Source: Protonemura montana (lineage: Eukaryota; Arthropoda; Insecta; Plecoptera; Nemouridae). From it: DNA of 64,000 nt. Below, in pieces: positions 42,801 through 56,900 of this stretch (position 1 is the first letter of the stretch; each line of letters starts with the position of its first letter). The DNA lies in contig OX387604.1 of the NCBI GenBank assembly GCA_947568835.1, positions 21,109,076 to 21,173,075 on the forward strand. The letters run 5' to 3'. A program made the translations under genes and the position numbers. The notes under the pieces are model-generated. The model was not told the DNA's origin. It saw nothing but the letters and a program-made list of their open reading frames with translations, and did not search any database.

Positions 42801-45800
42801 CACAATTCGAACGAATTTAATTGATTGTGTATATTCGGGTGGTTGTGAATGGCGGCGTCGCTGGAGGCGGGCGAACCGGTCGACGCCGACGCCGCCGTCG
42901 CAACGTAAGGAAGGAAGGCTTTGCCATGAACGCCCGGGCAGCTCTCTGCGCGCGAGCACAACTAACTCCATTTGAGCTCATACCAAATCAATAGTGCGTA
43001 GTACCCTAGTAAGAGCACTGTTGCCGTTTTGTGCCTTCCCCATCCCGTTCATTACGAGCACATTTTGGTGACAGCACCACCTATCCGAAATGGGATTACA
43101 CCCCCGGTCGGAATGAATAAAATGGCTTCAATTGAATGATCAGCCGATATTGGGTGATTCGGGGGCTTTTCGAGTCCGCGTGAATTGATTGGAGTCGAGA
43201 AATGCGGGCCCAATATTTGAACGGATTGGGCGAACCGACACGACTCTTTGGTTTGCCGGTATGGAGGCTATTAACTGGTAAATAATCGGTTGCAGCGAGC
43301 GTCCGATTTCACATCCCTAAAAATCCATACCTGCCCATACATGGATTCTTGCTTTGTTGATTTCCCCTTGTTTGTTTATTTGTGTGACTGGCGTAAATAA
43401 ACAGTTTCATCGAATGAACTGTAGTAGATAGACACGTCTTTATAAGCATAACGAAGCGGCACATTATTTAGCCGTGTTCTGTAAAACTGTTGTTATGGCT
43501 AATTACCTCTCCACATGCACTTATAAAATATTATCTTAATGAGTGTTCTTGACTAGAAACTTAATGCTGAATTATGATTTGAAAACGTTTACCTGAGCAC
43601 GGATTTCGGCATGCTGGGCAAGTATATCAAATCAACACTCAGTCGAGAACCCATTCGATTCTATGTAATTATTGACTTCAAAGAATGAGTGCTGTAAATG
43701 TAATCAAGGGTTTGGTCCCAGTACTCTACTCTAACATGGTTTTCACCGACTTAATAGATACCGGGTAGGAATGTATAGGTGGCTAATATCGCAATTATAT
43801 CACTCTCCAGTCTTCATTCTTCCCGGAAACTTGATCAAAGGCAGTGAGCTTACAATTACGAACCCCTTCTGCCTCCTAACCACAATAGAGAACAAAGTGC
43901 ACTCGTGATTTCCACCAAGGACCTTGGCGCTGTGAAAGATACACTTGAGTGGAGGATATTGTGTGGGCAGCAGAAGATTAGTGGCGACGGCGAGCATCTA
44001 CTTGGTTTCTAATTCCAATAGGTAGTTGTGAGTTGCCTTGTAGGTACCTCTACATGGCATTCACTAATATGTGGGTTAAAATTACTCGCAGCCTTAATAT
44101 TCGCACAAACTCAAATTACCTTTATGTTGGAGTTGTTTAAAACTGCTTTATCCAGCCTCGGTTTCCATAGAGATTGCCAAGGGCAAAGTGTACATTTAAG
44201 TTTTCCATATCATTGGGATTTTACTGATATACCTGACAATCCCTAATACTACATTTTCTACTGCAATCATTACTTTGCATTGCTGATTCCATGCCCAATA
44301 TGAACATGTCACATATGAATTATTTCTTCTGCACTGGTCCTCCAATCTGCTAGCATATTGCCATTTTATCCTCCTTACCTGCCTTAAGTGATAATAATAT
44401 GTAGCAACATGGCGCCTGAAATTTGCTTTTATTATAATATTAAATCCCACCATAGCATTTCTATAGTAATCTGATCAAGATCTAGCAATTAATCGTTATC
44501 CCATTCTGATCTTAGGCTAACAATCAGGCCTGTGTTTAGACAGGGGCGACTTTGCCCAGGGCGGCACATTTTTGGTGCTGAAAAAAAAAAGAATTTGGAA
44601 CAGGAACAAAAACGTTATTTTTATTTTTTCTACCTCAAAACATAGAAACCCTTGATTTCAATTTTTTGCTTGGTCCATTTTCATTCTCACACATTTTTCT
44701 TGATGCAGTAACAAACACCTACAAGCCATGTCTTGATAGCCACCTATACCCTTAGATTTCCATACACCTAATTACCATCTATATATGGTATATATATGAT
44801 ACCTAATCAAACTTTCTGGTTGGGGCTTACCCATCGATGGAATTTTACTAGTATCTTTGGGTTTGCTGTCAAATGGCAGCATTTTGCAGGCAGATTCCAA
44901 GGAATCATTTATAAAACTAATTGACAGGACACTGTTCATTTCTGTGAAACTCATTGGGTCTTTGTAGATCAATATCAGTTCAATAACGCATTTGAAGATT
45001 TTCATTTCACAACCACAAGAAAACAGGAATATCAAACTGTAGCTTTTATCTATCCTAAGGTAATTTTCAAGCACCTGAGTGAATGATGGGTTATGTAGGT
45101 TGCAAGAGTGAAGAGCCATATTCAAACCATAATGCTCCTTTAGTGATGTTTTGCACATTGATTAGGTTGTTCTCACTTCAATCTTGAAATATTATTGCTT
45201 GGTTGAATATTACATCCTGACTTAGTGTGCCTGATAAGAAGCTTCAGTATTATCATTGCTGCAATTATGCAAATTGGGGTTTAGTGCAGTGGCCCCTCAA
45301 AATGAACTTGATCAATTTACTTTCTTCATTACTAAGTGATTAGGAAAATAGTTTATCAACACCAGCCAGGTGTGAAAACTTTTTACTGAAACATTTTTGA
45401 ACATTTGTGCTATGTTTATAGTAGCTTTACTATGTTTTGGCACTTCAATGATTGCACAAGAATGCAGTTGGCTTACTATGTGAATAATCACACCATTTGA
45501 TGACAATAAGGACATAGAAGATGATTATTTTTGATCTTTTTGTATCATCTTCAGTCAGTATTAAAAGTCTAGAATTTTTTGTGCAATCAAACTCTTTTAA
45601 AATAAAGTTTTAAGTCTTCTAGTTCGGTGTTTACAGATGACAATAATGTCAGCCCAAACACAATGATTATAACATTACTTTTGTTCTCAGGTGTGAGCTA
45701 GAAGCCTAACCAAGTTTTATTTGCCTAGACTGGAAGTAACCTAATAACACATAATGTGAAGAAAGGTTTCCAGGTTATCCAGATGCAATTGTACTCCCCA

Positions 45801-47934
45801 GATACCTCCGAACTCCACAGCATCTTCCGTAAATGTACATTTAACCTACACACATTATTATTCCTAATTATTATAGGCATTTTCTGCGCTTAATGTGTAC
45901 CTGATTTTTGTAGAGACAATTCGTGCAATTATTTCCAAACAGCCCTTACTCAGTTTCTATTTCACTGCTTATTGAACCAAGAAAATAATCTTGTGATAGA
46001 AACACAATAGAAAGAAAAATAGAAGAACACAATCCCATCCCTGATTGCATTACTAAGCGCAGTTACACAGATCATTTTGCCTGTGAGAATGTTTTGCATC
46101 TGACAGTGTTATTGAAGCCATCCCAAGGTAGTAGACTACTTTATGCCAGCCAGGAATTAGTAACTAGTTTCCCAGCAATGTAGTTAAGTGGTTAAGTCCT
46201 TAAATACCTCGCTCTGGCTGTCATGAAACTGAAAAAAAGATCAGGGTGGTTAAATAACAATGCGAATAAAACATAATCCTGGGAGTATTTGATGCTCGAG
46301 TTTTAAGTGCAGACTGTTGGTTCATTGGTACTTGGTAGCCGATGTTTCCATTATTGTTCTTTGTATTGTTGCAATTATTGTAATTGCTTTTCAAAAAATT
46401 TGAGAATATATGAACAACAAAGGTTTATGACTGCACAACTATAAGTTGGCATTAAAGTTAAGCTTCCTGGAGGCCACAGTGTTAACGCAATTGCTATGGT
46501 TGTGTTAAAATCCTGTATTCAATCGACGGCATTTTCCGCACTTTGAAATTACTTCATTGATTAATATGTAAATGACATCATTCATTTCTTCACGACTTCA
46601 TGAAAAATGATTTCGGAATAGGAATATGCGTGCCAACTGCCAATTTATCATCAAGCAAAACCACTGTCACGGATTAATAGCATTTGAGTGTCATTTATGC
46701 TGCAACGGTTGCTTAAAATTTAGTGACGGCGGTCAACCTCTTGTTTCAAGCACTAAAACACTACACAACCCGTGATAAATCTTCATAGATGACTCATTAC
46801 ACGACTCCTTAAATTGATCGCGATTCAATGCTGTTTAACACTACAGGTTGATCTGGAACTGTCTATTCTAAGCTCTGGGAACAAAGTCATTGGTGATAAT
46901 CTTTTCCACACAAGAGAGTTGTAAAGACTGAATCTGTTGGGTTTGAAGGGTTGTGCCTTGAACAATATGTTTTGTGTGCAGAAATTGCAAACAATTGGCG
47001 AGGACTTCTGTGGCCTGGACGTGAACACTCCGCTTGGTGGGGAGCAGCCGATCACTGCTGTCCCAGTGCTCATGTTCGGTACACATCTCACCGCAGTGTC
47101 AGCCACCTCCACTGGGGATTACACAGTCGTGTTCCTCGGGACTGCTTCCGGACACCTCAAGAAGGTACCTACTCACATGCCGTGAATCTGTTCATTTGTT
47201 TTTAGGTTACTCTCGATGCTGATACATTTAGTGTTTTTTGGAAGGTACAATTTGTCATGTTTAACCATTTTAATTATTGTGTTAATTTGCTGAAAGTAGA
47301 TCTTCCCTACATCAGGGATTTATTCCTTTTCTGTGTCTGTGGTTTAAAAAAAAATACAACTTATTCTATTTAAATGTTTGCTCAATCTTCTGGCACATCT
47401 ACTTAATCTGTACCGTCAAGCATATTTATAACCTGATAACATTGGTTTAATATCCATAGTTTCCGTAGTTTTACTCTTGGCTCATCAAAGAAGAACCTTT
47501 TAATAACAGCAATTAAAAACTTTACTCTTGGGAAGAATTTGAAAATATTCACTCTCCTCTAACCATCTACAACTTTCTAACATTAATCCCAGACTGAATC
47601 AATTGGCTCTAAATTGTTGAATTTATACACTTTTGACAGCTTAACATTTTAGGATAGTGTCTCTGAACTTCTACTTTTCAGTTGCAGCCAATTTCTAAGA
47701 ATGCACACATTTTGTCTACCATAAGCTCCCTTTGTCAGTGGTGCAGTCTTTGCTAAAACATGGTCAGTTATGGTACCTTGCTTCTCATGTTTCAATTCGT
47801 TTCAGGTTGTTGTCGAAAGCTCCAACTCGGCTCTCGAATATGGAGATCTCCCTGTCGATGAGAATTCGGCTGTAAACCCAGATCTGCACTTTGATTCTCA
47901 GCTGATGCACCTCTATGTAATGACTGAGAAAAAG
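39863..47934 (+). CDS. PLXNA: Plexin exons 1-3: signal peptide and sema domain
   Basis: Exons 39863-40984 (374 codons uninterrupted), 46982-47164 and 47806-47934. The signal peptide core is [16 protein letters not shown]. Sema blades include [42 protein letters not shown] and a pair of cysteines in [10 protein letters not shown]. The second exon starts [12 protein letters not shown] after a short lead, the plexin signature, then [15 protein letters not shown]. The third ends [12 protein letters not shown] 6.0 kb intron (40985-46981) separates exons 1 and 2, larger than any other in this gene. Confidence 0.92.
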
Positions 47935-50900
47935 GTGCGTTCATTTGCGAGTAATTTATGTGGAAAACCTATTTAAGTTATCAGACAGTGAGATCAAAAG
48001 CTCCCAACTTGTTTCTTGCCACCTCTTAATCACATCAAATAGTTCCCACATCCACATCTGCACATGACATAATCTTAAATAATTCTTGGTGGTTGTTTGC
48101 AGGTGTCGAAAGTGAAGGTCCAGGAATGTAGTGTGTACAAAACTTGCTGGGATTGCTTAGGTGCTAAGGATCCGTATTGTGGATGGTGCTCGCTGGAAAA
48201 CAAGTAAGTGGTCTATTTGGTTTGATGCTTTCTTTGTCTACTGATCTTATAGGTTCAGAAAATGCTTATCACCTTTTCTCTGTAACCACAGATGCAGCCT
48301 GAGGAGCGACTGTCAAGATGCCGCCAAGGACCCGCTCTATTGGATCTCGTACAAAAGCGGGCGGTGCACAACAATCACGACCGTCACGCCTAATCAGCTG
48401 CAACGAACAACCGCGCGAACGGTATGGACAGGATTACGCTTTTGTAGCTTGTTTGTTTATTATTACAAACGTTAGGTTAATGGTTCTGGATAGCAAGTTT
48501 TGGTATTGTCACAGGTTAACTGAATGATAAGTTTGATAGTATAGTAACCCATTGGGGAATTCTTAAACTAAGGTCTAAAAATAGATAGGTAAATTAGGCA
48601 AAGTTAAACGTGATTACACAGACGAGGAATAATACTGAAATGACTTGCGCCTTGCAGTTGGAGCTGGTGATCGACAACTTGCCAACACTCTCCGGGCAGT
48701 TCCTGTGCGCATTCTCTGCACTCGACAAGACGCTAATCACCAATGCCACCCGCAAGTCCTACGGGGTCAACTGCACGACCCCGCGCACTGACCTGCTGCC
48801 CTCCATCCCTCAGGGACAGCGTGAGTTGCTCCTTTTCTTATTGCTCTTCAGAGCATTTTACACCCTCATCTTACCGGGACACAGTCTTATCTTTACCCTC
48901 TAGTTCATCATGCATTAATATCCTTCATTTTATACCATAGACATGTCATAGGTGGCTCGTTGGTTGCTCAATCGAAGACCCCCCTGCGAAAGTGTGGCCC
49001 TTTTTTCCTCCTATCACTTCAGTTTAACAGATGATAAACATTTAATATCAGCCTTGGTTCTCTCACTGAAGCAGGTGAAATAACTCTAATGTACCACTAA
49101 TAAAAGAGCCCCTCTTCTACTGGATAATGATTCTGTCAAGTTTTAAACAAGTCTGTTAATTATGTGTAAACATCCTCATCTTGTATGTCAAAAGTCACCT
49201 AGTCGTACTGTTGGAGAGATGGACACACGGGTGTGTCTCTGAATATTTTATGTCCATGTAAACTGGGAAATCAATATGTTAACGGCAGCGCCTCCTCTGG
49301 CTCCTCTTCAGCTGTACACTGTGTCTGTTTCCTCAATTTGCAACGGAGAAATAGTTATAACATAAACTCTGTTACGCCACCATTATATTTTCCTACGGTC
49401 TAACGTCAATTTTTTTACAACTTTCTGTACCTAGTTAATTTTGTCTGAGAAATATCTTTCTTACTAGAAATTACTCGTTATATTTTGTAATTAATTCTTT
49501 GAGCTACAAAATTCAGTTTAGGTAGCAGGGTTTTGAGACTTTCAGTCCTAATTTAGCAACTCCTTGAGCAATAAAACACCATTCTGCATTGTCTACTTGT
49601 TACTGCTTACTAAATGTGCTTGCTTGCAGCCACTAGCTTCTCTTATGCTAGCAGTGCACTAGTTGTAACAGCTAACCCATTCTTCAGAGAACCGGTCACT
49701 GTAAGGCCATCGAGTTGATAGGTATAGTAGGAGGGCCAGAGTTAATGTTAATCTCTGCTGAGCAAAGAAATCCAGAAAAATGCGGTAACGGTAAGGCCCT
49801 TGCAGCTGCCCTTTTTAACACTACTCAACAATTAAATAATTAGGACTCCAAATATCGATACACATATATCATACGTTAAGTTTGGCATTACTAAAGATTA
49901 TTTGAGCGTGAATCAGTCTCAATTAAGAGTAATCTGCTAGAAATAACAAAATAAAACATTTTACACTCTAAACGATTGTGGAAACCTAGTAGCCTCCTCC
50001 ATTTTTGTCTGTAAACTAGTCACTTGGCAGCTATTTTTTGCAAAGACAGCTTAAAATTAGCTCTATGGTATAAGGTATGGTAATGCTAAGGATGATCTTA
50101 GGGGTAATAAAAACACAATTAACTGGCTGGTTTTCCGTGTACTCCCATAGGCAAGTTGATTGTGATTAAATAGATTATAGTTCTGATTCATTATCTAGTT
50201 ATCATCAACTTATTAAATACTGGTAATCTATTTCCTAACTAAACTGGAAATCAATGCCCCTGTCACGACTAGAGAATTTGAGTGATCAGCCTTGTAAAAG
50301 TGGTGGCTCAATTTGTTTGTAGCAAATGGCCCTAGTGCTGATGTGACCATTATAAACTAACCATGGGAAGAAAGCTCATTCAGCTTGTCGTCAACAGACC
50401 ACTTCACCGCCAAACTGAGCGTGCGAATGACTTCGGGACCCGACTTTGTGGCGACCAACTTTACGTTCTTCGACTGCAACACGTATAGCTCGTGCACGCA
50501 GTGCGTTTCGTCGTCTTTCCCGTGCGATTGGTGCGTAGATGGTCACCGGTGCACGCACGACACTGCGGAAAACTGCCGTAACGACATTCTCGTCACGGGA
50601 GTCAGCGTGAGTAGACTATTTAAGTAGATCTTTGTTTGTGTTTTTCCTTGTCTGAAAGAATAGGGAATCAATGAGGGAGGCATGTGGGAGTCAACTAGGG
50701 GCATTGAAAAGGGAGGGAGAGGAATGGACTAGAGAAATTACACAAAATAAAGCCTAGCATTTCTGGGTTTTTTGGCCCCATAAGGCAATGAAGTTATGGT
50801 ACTCAAACACCCAAAATAGCCAATTATTATCAATTTCGGTTTCTTGAGCCGGTTATGGGAAGCATCTTAAAACCAAAAACGTAAAAGAGTACCATAAGAG

Positions 50901-53900
50901 ATAATAATATTTAGTGTAGGTAATTTTTATGAGTCATCCATGAATACCAAAAGTGTCAGCAAGTTCTCATTTAGGTTCTCACTCTAGTCAGACTAGCTTG
51001 GTAACTTTTGGTTGCAATCATAACACGTTCATAATGTGAGCATGCTGAGGAAACTTAGTCCTTTTCAATTGGTTTTTGATATTATAAAGATCTTGTCAAT
51101 CTGGGGCGCACAAAGTTACAGCACAAATGTCAAAGGTTTTTGTAACTTGAACAAAGTCTTGATTTTTCCAAATTCTTCAACACTCAAACTCAACACTTAG
51201 CACTCACACAAACAGTTCAGTTTCACTGCATTTGATTGGAAGTAGCTATGGCAATTGTTTTAACTTTCACAGAATTACTAGGAGTGTAGAAAGAGGTAAC
51301 ACCAGGCTTTTACGAAGACAAATAAATTAATGAAAAGTGGTTTTCGATACTTGTGAAAGTAACGTTTGTTTGTCTTTGATTAGCGGATTGGACCGAGCTA
51401 TCGAAGCGGTCCTGGATTCTGTCCGACAATCAATGCCACGGCCGGGGGATCGACGGAGATCCTCGTGTCCTCAGGAATCAAGAAAAGCATCAGGGTGAAA
51501 GTTCACATCATCGGGGTAAGTTGGCACCAGATTATGTGCAATGGTTTGGTGGCCATGACTTTCCACTCTAGATTCTCTAACATCCCAAATCCACTATGTG
51601 GCATTGAAATTACCAAAAATGTTGTTTTCTCATGTTTACTTGTACCAATAACCCAACCAACCAGCAACCCTCTACAAACCCGGGACTGAGCGATTACTGG
51701 CTGGGTGCTCTACTAACTGAGCTATCTGGGTACACAAGATTCGTCATGTAGATCCCTTATCCCATCCTGCGAGGCTGAAATCTTGTCTGCCCGTATAGCT
51801 CGGTTGGTAGGACACCTTACAAGCATTCACAAGGTCCTGGTTTCATGTCCCTGTTCTGTCGCACATTTTTTTCGGACTCGCTCCCTCGTCATTAAAATGG
51901 TCTTTGAAAAAGCTGTACATGCCCATTATCACTTATTTATAAATTTCTTTTAATATTCTTCCATGGACCATGATATAGAAAAACTCATTTAAGCAAAACA
52001 ATTGATCATCTGTGAAATGCTTTAGAGATACCAGTATGCCTCAATAGATTTCTTACAGCATCTATTACTATTACGCCACATGCTTTAACTGGTTAAACTA
52101 ATGTTTGCCCTCACGTCTACAGCAATTCATCGTGCAAACGCGGTTTGTGTGCCAGTTCAACATCGAGGGCCGAGTGACGAGCGTCAACGCCCAACTTCTC
52201 GGTGACACTATTTACTGCGACCCGATGGAGTTCTCGTACACATCACGAGCCCCAAACATAACCGCAACGTTTGCAGTCATCTGGGGTGGCTCCAAGCCAC
52301 TTGACAATCCTGACAACATACATGGTAACCACTTTCAGTAAACATATCTTGCTGGTCTATGGGCCAACAGCATTCACAAGTTAGCATTGACCCCAGTTTC
52401 AAGATAAGGCCAAATGAGATGGCTTCTTACTACCCCCTTTCAAACTGATAGCAGCAGGACTATAACCTTGCCTACCTTGCCACCTTGAGCTTGACACAGA
52501 TAAAGATTTGAGCAGTTAAAACAGGAAACGTAAGTGTTCTGCATTGCTATTCAGTTACTGTTCGTGGCGTTGTAGCTATCAAGGTATCCCGCTACAAAGA
52601 CTGCAAAACCTGTTACCTAACACATGATGCACCGCTTTGCAGTGGTGATCTACCGTTGCCGTGACATGGCCGACAACTGTGGTATCTGCCTTGCGCTGTC
52701 AAAGAAGTACGGCTGTGGCTGGTGCCAGGTTTCTGACCGTTGTGAGGTCAAGGACCAGTGCGACCAGGGCGCTGGCGTTTGGCTGAACCGCAACCAGACT
52801 TGTCCGAACCCAGAGGTGACTGTGTTTGAGCCGCAGCTGGGACCGTGGGAGGGCGGCACCAACATCACCATACACGGCATTAATCTCGGTACGTCAAGGA
52901 TTTGCTTCTGCACATTTGCTGAGCTTCATGGTGAAAGCTGGATTTTTGTTTCTTGGATCCTTTTTGACCTGGGGGTATTTGCTTTATAAGTAGTTAACCT
53001 TTTCTTTGGATAATTCTATTATTTTCTAACTTGTCTTAAATAATGTATATTTTCATTATTCTGATCTTCCTTTAAATTTTCACACAGTCCTTTTTTGGCA
53101 TCAAATCAAACAAGGGAACTTACGTACATGGTTAATTCATCTGTGAAGGCTACCCTACTGAATTTGGTATTTTACAATCACTTTGTTCAGCTGATTACGA
53201 CAGTTTATTTGGAATAATTTTGTATTGTTCACTAACGAAAACCAACGCACCGATTTCTGATACAAATCTCCTACCTGCCTTCTAGGCAAGACTTTTGACG
53301 ACATCTACGGTGGGGTCAGCGTAGCGGGCATCCAGTGCGAGCCCTACCGCGAGTACTACGTCAAGACAAAACGAATTGTGTGCCGTGTTGACGGCCCAGG
53401 TACCAACGAACCGCGCCGCGGGCCTGTAATCGTACGCGTCGAGGACTTCCGCGGAGAGTCCAAGTTCAACTACGAGTTCGTGGACCCTGTCATCGAGTCG
53501 ATTGCACCCAAGTTTGGTCCACGCTCTGGTGGCACCACCCTACGCATCACCGGCCGATTCATGAATGCTGGCAGCAACATCTTGGCATTCATTGATGATC
53601 TACCCTGCGAGATCACTGGGTGAGTTTGTATTGTTTGTTGCTACGACTTGTTTTGTTTCTTTACAAAAGAAAAATAGCTGGAAAAGCTTATGTTTTAAAT
53701 TAAATCTTCAAAATGTTCTAAAAGTCCGGTGAAACTTTAAAACAAACTGCTTTCATAAAGATAAAGAAGAAAACATGAAAATTAAATAAATAAATCCGGG
53801 GCTGGATCCACTAAGGAAAGTTCAAGTTTAATATTAAGATGATCAGTCAATCATAGACGGTGTTTTCAGATTTTCAGGGGTCTAGCTTTAGCAGTGGTTG

Positions 53901-56900
53901 CAACTGTACCCCCTAATTTCTGGGGGCTTAGCTTAAACAAGCCCCAGAGTCTAATAAAATGTCATTATTACTGCTGTTACATGAAAAAAATGCAATTGCA
54001 TGACTACCCATCATCCTATTAGCACCATTGTGTCAGCAAGATTACATCAGACTGCTCATTACATCATTTGGTACAATTTTCCTGACTCAAATGGATGTGC
54101 ATTTTCATTAGTAAGCCCTCAGTACAAAGTTAATCATAAATGTGATCTTTTGTTGATGTGACCTTTTGTTGATGTGACCTTTTTCCGCTGGCTGAGGTTT
54201 GTTTGAAAGTCAGACGTTAATGTGTTACGGTTTTTGTTTGGTTGCAGCACCAAGGCAGAGGAAGCTGTGTGCATCACGAGCGCATCTGAGAGGCATCGTA
54301 GCGGAAAGTTGAGAATGAAGTTCGACAAAGGGGACCGGATCTTCGACAAAGAACTCTTTGAATATGTCGAAGACCCAACAATAGAATCAGCGGAATCTGG
54401 CGTCGCCGGCCAGGTGGGTTAATCTTTCTTCTGCTGGTTGTGCAGGTGGTTAGTGGAACCAAAAAGTGGGAGTCGCAAAAAACAGCCAAAGTTTCACCAC
54501 TCTTTTGAATGTTAGAGTTGATTTCCCTGTCCTCATGAACCGTTAAGTTGCAGTTTAAGTTCTTAAATTGTTGCATTACAATGGACTGCTATTACTTTCT
54601 GTAAAAATCTATACTTTTCTGTATAAATCTTGAAACTCCTAGACACTCGTGAATAATTGCGATTTCGTCAGGATAATTTGTCTCAATCAGACTGGGGCCA
54701 CACCACACAACACGTACTGAGCTAGAATATCCGCCCACCTTGGTGAAGCTTTAAGTCTCTTAGACACCCAAAATCGGAAGTGTGTCGCCAACAGCCTTGA
54801 TGCAGTGTCACTGGCCTCTCCTCTGACTATAAGCTGAACGATGTGGTGACTTGCCGTCGTGCAATGCAAGACCACTGGGGATGGCAAGCCAACAAGGCGA
54901 TGCAAACTTCCCTGGCAAATAAAATTATAAAAAGCTATCGGGGAACTAAAGGAAGATCGAAACGTCCTTCAACTTCTCTCTTTTTGGGAGGCCGTGCTTT
55001 CACAGGCCTCATGCCCTAAATGCCACTGAGCTTGTAGACCCAAACTACTAATATATCTCAAACTGGGCTGACATTGTACTGAACGCTGTCTTTTCTCTTT
55101 TGTTTCAGATCAAAATACCGAAGGGTATTCCTTCTGGAGGTATTCGTATTTCGGTGTCGGGCAAGAACTTGGCATACATTCAGAATCCTCAGATGTATGT
55201 TTACCACAACAACCAGATTTTCTCAAGCGTAAGTAACCCTACAATCTGTATGCCCCTTTGTCACTGCTATTGCCATTGGCTATTGGCTCTCCTAAAAATA
55301 TATTTCAGATTTCAAAACCCTGTAAAGGCTGTAAATGTTCAATCAACTTAACCATAAACATAACATAATGTGAATGTTAAAATTTTGTTATGCTTTGGCA
55401 AGGTTCTCCATTCAGAACATAATGTCTTGCTGTAAGTCAATCAAATAAATTGAAGACTTTCAGGAGGAAGAATTTTTTTTATTTTGTCTCCTAACCTTAT
55501 TTTGGGTTGTTTCAATTTGATAGTTTGGTGACCAACTTATTAGTTTCCCATAGCTATTGACATTTTTGCAATTATTAAAAACGGGAAACAACAGTCTTAA
55601 ATTAGTAGTTGATATTGTCGGCACTGAATTAAAAGAATCCGATGGGTTCTGGCTTGATGAAAAAATGTAGCACAGTTTCAGTTTTAAAGAACAGTTTTGG
55701 GCTGGGCAAACTTAATGTTATGTCTACGTTATGTTCTTGTGTTTGTTTTCGCTAGTGGCAAGTGGCAAAGGTTATATTTACAGCTACATTATTGTTGTTA
55801 AATGATATGTTGATTGTTAATAGGCCTAAATCAAACAGTATTATAATAATTTTGTTAAAACTCTTGTTAAAATATCTTGCAATACCCTTCAAAGGCAATT
55901 AAATTTCACTCCAATCATAGATTCCCTTGTTTTGACACTTGTTTTGGATTTATTTTGCAGAAATGTGAAGTGCTAAGCAACTCAAACATGGCATGCGACT
56001 CCCCTGCGATTGATATCGTGGGTTCATTGGACGCCGAGAATCCAGAGAGGCTGGAGTACGGTTTTCGCATGGACAACGTCACTGGGGTGCAGAATCTCTC
56101 GATCAAGGGATACAGCCCATTCCTGCTCTATCCCAACCCAGTCTACGAGCAGTTCGATGAAGAAGTCAAGTACTATAAGAGCGACTATCTCACGATCAAC
56201 GTAAGTAATCTGTTTTCTAGCAGTAAAGTAGTGCAGCAAATGCTCTAAAATCTTTCCGAAAAGGCCACTTCCAATTAACTCGAATAATTAGTGTGACACC
56301 TGTCAGGTATTATATTGTATTTTATTTTATTCTCCGTATGACACATACGTTGTGCATGTGTAAGCACTTCAAGCTAGGGATGAGACCTGGGTTCGAGGTC
56401 CCCGTAAGGCACCAATTATTGCGAGGTTATTAGTGTTATAATAATAAAATACTCTGCCCCATTGTAAGTATTTGTAATTTAAATCAGACTTCACAGATAA
56501 ATGCCGTGCCTGAGGCAAGCCGTACCATTTGTTACCAACTGCTAAGCTATGGACAACTAGTGTTCCTAAATATCTTAAATGTGAAAACCGTTGTTTAATT
56601 TTCAATTTAAGAAATATATTACATCCCAGAATGCTAGTATTACGGTTGACTAATAGTAGATACATATAATTGTAATGAAATACATTTTTTTATAGTGTGT
56701 GTATTTCACAAAAAGCTACCATAGTTGTTATTTTCGTAGCTCAACACGAAACTAGAACTGCCAATGCACTAGTAGTAAACGCATCCTAACTGCGTTAATT
56801 TATTTCTTCTACTGATTGCATTGTAAGATGACTGACGGCTGGCTTTGATGTTACAGGGTCAACATTTGGACCGTGCCTGCCAGGAATCTGATGTAGTCGT

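Noticed and set aside
44525..44660. Possible hAT-like fragment (CAGGGGCGACTTTGCCCAGG...)
   Set aside because: Resembles a transposon end, but I found no matching right end, target duplication or second copy in the window.
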